Part shown: one piece after another, positions 7,666 through 11,507 of the stretch
How positions within the stretch are numbered: the stretch's first letter is position 1
Layout: every line of letters starts with the position of its first letter
Assembly (NCBI GenBank): GCA_020346825.1
Contig: CP070791.1
Coordinates: 867,769-879,275, forward strand
Origin: Candidatus Bathyarchaeota archaeon
GTDB lineage: Archaea; Thermoproteota; Bathyarchaeia; Bathyarchaeales; Bathyarchaeaceae
Direction: 5' to 3'
Length of the DNA stretch: 11,507 bases
Notes under the pieces: model-generated
Told to the model about the DNA's origin: nothing
What the model saw: only the letters and a program-made list of their open reading frames with translations
The model's database searches: none
Position numbers and translations under genes: made by a program

Positions 7666-7728
7666 AAGGATAAGATACAACTTGCTTTGCGAAATTAATA
7701 TTCAATCGAGCCTTGCATATCAGTGATC
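7660..7728 (+). promoter_or_regulatory. Box A overlapping the debranching-enzyme stop, and Shine-Dalgarno for GH57
   Basis: TTATAAAAG at 7660-7668 spans the TAA stop of the debranching enzyme and is a good TATA box; a start near 7690 would allow GH57 to be transcribed on its own. GTGATC at 7723-7728, complementary to the 3' end of archaeal 16S rRNA, lies four bases before ATG 7733. Confidence 0.4.
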
Positions 7729-7732
7729 AAAA

Positions 7733-9337
7733 ATGACCGACATTTGCCTCATGTTTGAGGTTCATCAACCGTTTAGGTTAAATCGAAAGTTCCATTCGGA
7801 CCTGATGGCTCTAGGAAAAGTGACAAAAAAAGACCTTTTTAGCCTCTATTTTGACCACAAATTGAATCGCCACGTTCTTGTAAGGGCTGCCGAGAAATGT
7901 TACTTTCCCGCAAACTCCATCATCTTAGAACAGATTGACAGATACAAAAGGGAACAAAAAAAGTTCAAGGTGGCTTACGGAATATCCGGAGTTTTCATCG
8001 AGCAATGTGAACGTTGGAGCCCCGATCTTCTAGAATCCTTCAAACAACTCAGCGAATCCGGTTGTGTCGAATTCTTAGATGAGCCGTATTATCATTCATT
8101 AGCAAGCCTCCACGGAACAGACAGAACGGAGTTCGTAGAGCAGATTGAACTCCACCATCAACTCATTAGAGACCTGTTCAATTATGAACCTCGAGTCGTC
8201 GAGAATACAGAATGTTTATACAACAATGCGATCGCAAAAACTATGGAGGGGATGGGCTACAAGGCCACAGTAACAGAAGGCGTTGAGAGGATTCTCCGGT
8301 GGAGAAGCCCCAACTACGTGTATAAGGCCAAAGACTCGAATCTTCGCGTTCTGCTTCGCAACTATAGCCTCTCCGACGATATGGGGTTTCGCTTCTCTTC
8401 AACTTTGTGGGAAGAGTGGCCGCTAAACGCAAGCAAGTACGCCAGTTGGCTGGCAGCAGCATCCGGACAGGTCGTTGTTCTTTTTGTTGATTATGAAACC
8501 TTCGGAGAGCACCATTGGCCAGAAAGTGGAATCCACGAATTCTTGGAATGGTTGCCTGGCGAAGTGAACAAATGGGACCATTTATGGTGGCGCACTCCTT
8601 CTGAAGTTGCGTGCAGACATGCCCCAATAGGTGAAATCGACGTTCATGAATACAACACCATTTCTTGGGCTGATCTTGAACGAGATCCATCAGCGTGGAT
8701 TAACAATCCCATGCAAACAGTTTGCTATGAATCTCTGAAAGAGCTAGAAAAGTCAGTGAAGGGAACTGGAGATGAGGACCTAATCCGCTTATGGCGATAT
8801 CTCCAGATGAGTGATAACCTCTATTACATGAGCATAAAAGGAGGGGGGCCAGGGGACGTGCACAGCTACTTCAACCCCATGGGGAGCCCCGTCGAAGCTT
8901 TCGCGGTCTATTCAAGAATTCTTTCCGATCTTGAAGCTAGAATTCTTGTAGAACTAGAAAAACCCGAACTGACCGCAAAGAGAATGCTTCGACGACTTCC
9001 AATCGGAAAAGGTTTTACCTTCTTCTACGAGTTTGCGCGACCCTCCGGCCTAACAGTTCATAGCCTAGAAGAATTCTATGCAACCCTCAAAACCGTTGAC
9101 ACGAGTTCCATTCGATTTCACATAGAAAAGGGGGACTTCGAACGCTGGCTTCGCCAAGTAGTCGGCGACATCAAATTATCTAACGAACTAACAAACATAT
9201 CCAAGAAAAGATTAAGGGGAAAAGCCTTACGCAAAAGACTTCTTGCCACAATGGAAAGAAGGATAAAAGAACTAAAAGGAATCACTGAAGGGACTTCAGT
9301 TAGAACCAAGCATCGCCGGAGGCTCAAGACAACTTGA
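7733..9337 (+). CDS. GH57 alpha-amylase / glucanotransferase-like enzyme with an extra C-terminal domain
   Basis: GH57 enzymes cleave or transfer alpha-1,4-glucan chains with retention. Five family regions appear in order: HQP at 11-13, GISGVFIEQ near 82-90, ENTECLY at 157-163 with E160 as the probable nucleophile, VDYETFGEHHW from residue 252 with D253 as the probable acid, and MSDNLYYMS. The NTE motif resembles the Methanocaldococcus MJ1611-type alpha-amylase group more than the WLPE-type glucanotransferases, so alpha-amylase is the first choice. Residues about 425-515 form a further module with FFYEFARPSG and FHIEKGDFERWL, resembling the DUF5752 domain (from memory, not searched). The end is very basic (KHRRRLKTT). 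There is no signal peptide, so it is intracellular. ATG 7733 has a clear GTGATC ribosome-binding site. It overlaps the next gene by 4 bases. Confidence 0.93.
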   Translation: MTDICLMFEVHQPFRLNRKFHSDLMALGKVTKKDLFSLYFDHKLNRHVLVRAAEKCYFPANSIILEQIDRYKREQKKFKVAYGISGVFIEQCERWSPDLLESFKQLSESGCVEFLDEPYYHSLASLHGTDRTEFVEQIELHHQLIRDLFNYEPRVVENTECLYNNAIAKTMEGMGYKATVTEGVERILRWRSPNYVYKAKDSNLRVLLRNYSLSDDMGFRFSSTLWEEWPLNASKYASWLAAASGQVVVLFVDYETFGEHHWPESGIHEFLEWLPGEVNKWDHLWWRTPSEVACRHAPIGEIDVHEYNTISWADLERDPSAWINNPMQTVCYESLKELEKSVKGTGDEDLIRLWRYLQMSDNLYYMSIKGGGPGDVHSYFNPMGSPVEAFAVYSRILSDLEARILVELEKPELTAKRMLRRLPIGKGFTFFYEFARPSGLTVHSLEEFYATLKTVDTSSIRFHIEKGDFERWLRQVVGDIKLSNELTNISKKRLRGKALRKRLLATMERRIKELKGITEGTSVRTKHRRRLKTT

Positions 9338-10689
9338 AGGAGGAATTGACAGTTGCACCAACTATTGGCGGCGCATACATCTATGCCGCCAATACAGTTG
9401 CGGCCTTCTTGAAGAAGAAGGTATATCCATATCTTCCTGCACCTCCTCCACGTTTTGTAGAATTTAGAACATACACACCTAAAGAAGCTTTGAACCTTGA
9501 CTTGAATGAACAATGTCAAAAGATCACTGGAATATACGAAGATTTTGTCGAAGACCGCAGGTTTGACGCTATACTTTTTGGCGCTCCGAACGGCGGAATC
9601 GTGAACCTAGCCACTGCTATGGGAATACCTTATCTCTGCTCCCAATTTCGAGTTCCAGTAACAATTGAATCAGAGTCTATGAGCAGGGACAATCTTGAAC
9701 CATACGCCAAGATAGCAAAGTTCGTGGGAAAACGTTGGACGAACAGATACCCGTGGAGTTCGGTTTGCTGTCTTGTTGACCCTGTTCACGACCGAATGGA
9801 CCTAGGAGTATACGCTCATGTTCGATCAAAATTCAAAGAAATCCCGCCGGTCTACAAGGAGTTTATCCAAAGGTATCTCAAGCCCAGAGGCACGTTGATT
9901 TTTGTTAATGTAACCTATCCATGGATCAAATATCGTTTAGGGAGTCACACTTACCTACAAGTTGGAGGCCTAGGAGAAATTGCACCAAAAGAATACTTAA
10001 AGGGCTCTGAACGGTTGAACCGGTTTCTAGCGTTAGAGGGAACCGATCATCAAGGCGGTTGGAATCTCTCAGATTATGAACTTGTGCGGAGACCCGAGTC
10101 TGAATGGGGCGTAGAACCAGAACTCAAAGAGGCTGTGCTAAAATACTGCAAACAGAGAAGTTACGACGTGCTATACCTGGAACATGCACATCCGTCCGGG
10201 TTCAACACTCTTGCAGCCCACGCGATGCATCAAAAACACACAGCGGATGGTGGAGAGTGCAGAGGATATTCTATCAACATTTTTTGGGGTCTCTGTCCCA
10301 CATTGGCCCTACGAGCTAGGCTTCTGAGCTGCTGGGTTACTTTCACAGATAGATCTTCCTTGAGAATCTTGGACCAACAACTCAACCGGTTGACAAAGGA
10401 CTTTCCAGAAGTTCCTAAGAAAGCCGTCCTCGGTTATTATTGGAGCTATCCACGGACGAAAACCGTAGATATCATTTCCCCGGGTGGTTGGATGAAAATG
10501 CTTTCCAAATACTTTTCTCCAGAAGAAGTTCAGACACCTGGAGTTAATGATCTAGAAAGTACTGTCCATGACGTATTTAGGTACGAAGATGAGCTTTATG
10601 AGGAGAGCAGAAAACATGCTGGACAGGAAAGTTCCTACAATGTTACCATAGAGGACCTTAAAGCTCTTGCAGCGTTGCGAACAAAATGA
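9334..10689 (+). CDS. Unrecognised 451-residue protein in the glycogen cluster
   Basis: I do not recognise this family. The protein is soluble-looking, with no signal peptide and no convincing membrane helix. Visible segments include a possible beta-loop-alpha unit FDAILFGAPNGGIVNL at 77-92, LKPRGTLIFVNVTYPW at 182-197 (slightly like the end of a Rossmann methyltransferase core, but no SAM motif I was looking for is seen), DVLYLEHAHPSGFNTLAAHA at 278-297, and GYYWSYPR at 367-374. Histidines, tryptophans and cysteines are frequent in the second half. TTG 9334 overlaps the GH57 stop as TTGA, with GGAGG at 9318-9322 upstream. TTG 9346 is an alternative, only two bases after another GGAGG (9339-9343). 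The coupling implies a role with GH57, perhaps in alpha-glucan handling. A divergent glycosyltransferase or hydrolase is conceivable but unsupported. Confidence 0.85.
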   Translation: MKEELTVAPTIGGAYIYAANTVAAFLKKKVYPYLPAPPPRFVEFRTYTPKEALNLDLNEQCQKITGIYEDFVEDRRFDAILFGAPNGGIVNLATAMGIPYLCSQFRVPVTIESESMSRDNLEPYAKIAKFVGKRWTNRYPWSSVCCLVDPVHDRMDLGVYAHVRSKFKEIPPVYKEFIQRYLKPRGTLIFVNVTYPWIKYRLGSHTYLQVGGLGEIAPKEYLKGSERLNRFLALEGTDHQGGWNLSDYELVRRPESEWGVEPELKEAVLKYCKQRSYDVLYLEHAHPSGFNTLAAHAMHQKHTADGGECRGYSINIFWGLCPTLALRARLLSCWVTFTDRSSLRILDQQLNRLTKDFPEVPKKAVLGYYWSYPRTKTVDIISPGGWMKMLSKYFSPEEVQTPGVNDLESTVHDVFRYEDELYEESRKHAGQESSYNVTIEDLKALAALRTK

Positions 10690-10854
10690 ATCTCGTTTTG
10701 ACGCGCGTGCATCATATTCAGTACAAGAGATTGTTCAGGTATGTTTATGTTCAATATAGATTATTTACCACCATTACAACTCGGAATATGTTATATGGAA
10801 GTGAAGGCAAATCACAAAATTGCGCGCGCACGCAGAGGGAGCTGGGGTGCCTGA
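10690..10854 (+). promoter_or_regulatory. Intergenic promoter region for the glycosyltransferase
   Basis: TTATAT at 10791-10796 is a box-A candidate, with a start expected near 10820; CAATATAG at 10752-10759 is another. Two CG-rich palindromes, ACGCGCGT at 10701-10708 and TGCGCGCGCA at 10821-10830, stand out in the A/T-rich spacer; the second falls at the expected start site and could be an operator. GGGGTG at 10843-10848 is a good ribosome-binding site for ATG 10855. Confidence 0.4.
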
Positions 10855-11507
10855 ATGAAGATATGTATGCTTAGTTGGGAATTCCCACCTCGAGTAGTAG
10901 GTGGAATCGCTCGTCACTGCGAAGGTCTAGCTAAGGCTCTCGCTTACAATGGTCATGACGTACATGTTGTCACACTGGACTTTCCGGGTTCCCCAAACTA
11001 CGAAGAGATAGACGGAGTCAAGGTTTATCGCACCGCGACAGAGTTGGGGCATCCCAATTTTCTCACATGGATTCTATTGTTCAACCATTTTCTTGAAAAA
11101 AGGATGGCAGATATTAGCCGACAAGTTGAATTTGATGTTCTGCATATTCATGACTGGCTAACAGCTTTCTCGGGCATTTCCTTCAAGCACCATATGAAAA
11201 AGCCACTGGTTCTCACGGTCCATAGTACTGAAGTTGGTAGAGCACAGGGCCTTCATAGCGCCGATTCTCTCTCTATTGACGGAATAGAGTGGTGGGCAGC
11301 GTATGAAGCGAGTAGAGTTGTGGTCACTAGTCATTCCATGAAAAGGGAAAATTGTGATCACTTCCACCTACCTTGGGACAAGGTTGATGTGATTCCAAAC
11401 GCGATTGATGTTGTAAAGTATTATGCATCCGTTGATAGAGGAGCAATTAGGGCGCGTTATGGAGTTGGATGGGGCGAGAAGTTAGTTCTTTGCGTGGGAC
11501 GATTGGT
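10855..11507 (+). CDS. GT4/GT5-type glycosyltransferase, glycogen-synthase-like, 3' end cut off by the window
   Basis: This GT-B enzyme probably extends alpha-1,4-glucan from a nucleotide sugar (ADP- or UDP-glucose). The first 217 residues show the N-terminal domain: MLSWEFPPRVVGGIARH at 5-21, where the GG loop binds the donor phosphates, HDVHVVT at 34-40, FDVLHIHDW at 93-101, LTVHSTE at 120-126, and VIPNAID at 179-185. The start of the C-terminal domain, VLCVGRL at 211-217, is then cut. WEFPP with VVGG is typical of archaeal glycogen-synthase-like GT4 proteins; a lipid- or cell-surface glycan GT4 remains possible because the donor-binding E-x7-E motif lies beyond the window. ATG 10855 is supported by GGGGTG at 10843-10848. 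The debranching, GH57 and unknown genes upstream favour a glycogen role. Confidence 0.88.
   Translation, partial: MKICMLSWEFPPRVVGGIARHCEGLAKALAYNGHDVHVVTLDFPGSPNYEEIDGVKVYRTATELGHPNFLTWILLFNHFLEKRMADISRQVEFDVLHIHDWLTAFSGISFKHHMKKPLVLTVHSTEVGRAQGLHSADSLSIDGIEWWAAYEASRVVVTSHSMKRENCDHFHLPWDKVDVIPNAIDVVKYYASVDRGAIRARYGVGWGEKLVLCVGRL

Noticed and set aside
8241..8690. 149-codon minus-strand frame inside GH57
   Set aside because: It is antisense to conserved GH57 motifs including the catalytic Asp region, so it is a shadow of that gene.
10686..10874. 62-codon frame overlapping the previous stop as ATGA
   Set aside because: It runs through the promoter region and into the glycosyltransferase start in another frame, and its sequence shows no recognisable motif. 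The glycosyltransferase has its own ribosome-binding site.

Overview
The window looks archaeal and chromosomal. It carries ABCE1/RLI with two 4Fe-4S clusters, a short archaeal-type triosephosphate isomerase (TIM), an archaeal-type glycogen debranching enzyme, and a GH57 amylase. Several genes use TTG starts behind GGAGG- or GGTGATC-like Shine-Dalgarno sites, and A/T-rich box-A-like elements precede several genes. The moderate GC and style of the proteins would suit an uncultured TACK lineage such as Bathyarchaeia, but that placement is inference from gene style only. No mobile elements, CRISPR arrays, rRNA or tRNA genes were found.

Layout. Positions 1-364 (minus strand) hold the N-terminal part of a Sua5/YrdC threonylcarbamoyl-AMP synthase, cut by the window edge. 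A divergent intergenic region (365-798) follows; it contains a box-A-like site and an RNA stretch that folds into nested helices. ABCE1 (799-2598) and a fold-type-I PLP aminotransferase (2763-3863) appear to be separate units, and the aminotransferase ends at a T7 tract. A new unit then begins with TIM (TTG start at 3958), a DUF89 damage-control-phosphatase-like gene, and a GH133 debranching enzyme, tightly spaced. A GH57 alpha-amylase-like gene with an extra C-terminal domain follows. It overlaps by 4 bases a 451-residue protein that I do not recognise. After a 165-base gap with its own promoter signals comes a GT4/GT5-type glycosyltransferase resembling archaeal glycogen synthases, cut by the right edge.

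How the genes work together. Positions 5545-11507 form an alpha-glucan (glycogen) cluster: debranching of alpha-1,6 links, GH57 cleavage or transfer of alpha-1,4 chains, and chain elongation by the glycosyltransferase. TIM and DUF89 just upstream link it to triose-phosphate metabolism and possibly to clean-up of phosphorylated metabolites. The unrecognised 451-residue protein, embedded and translationally coupled in this cluster, is the best candidate for something undescribed. The second candidate is the possible structured RNA upstream of ABCE1.
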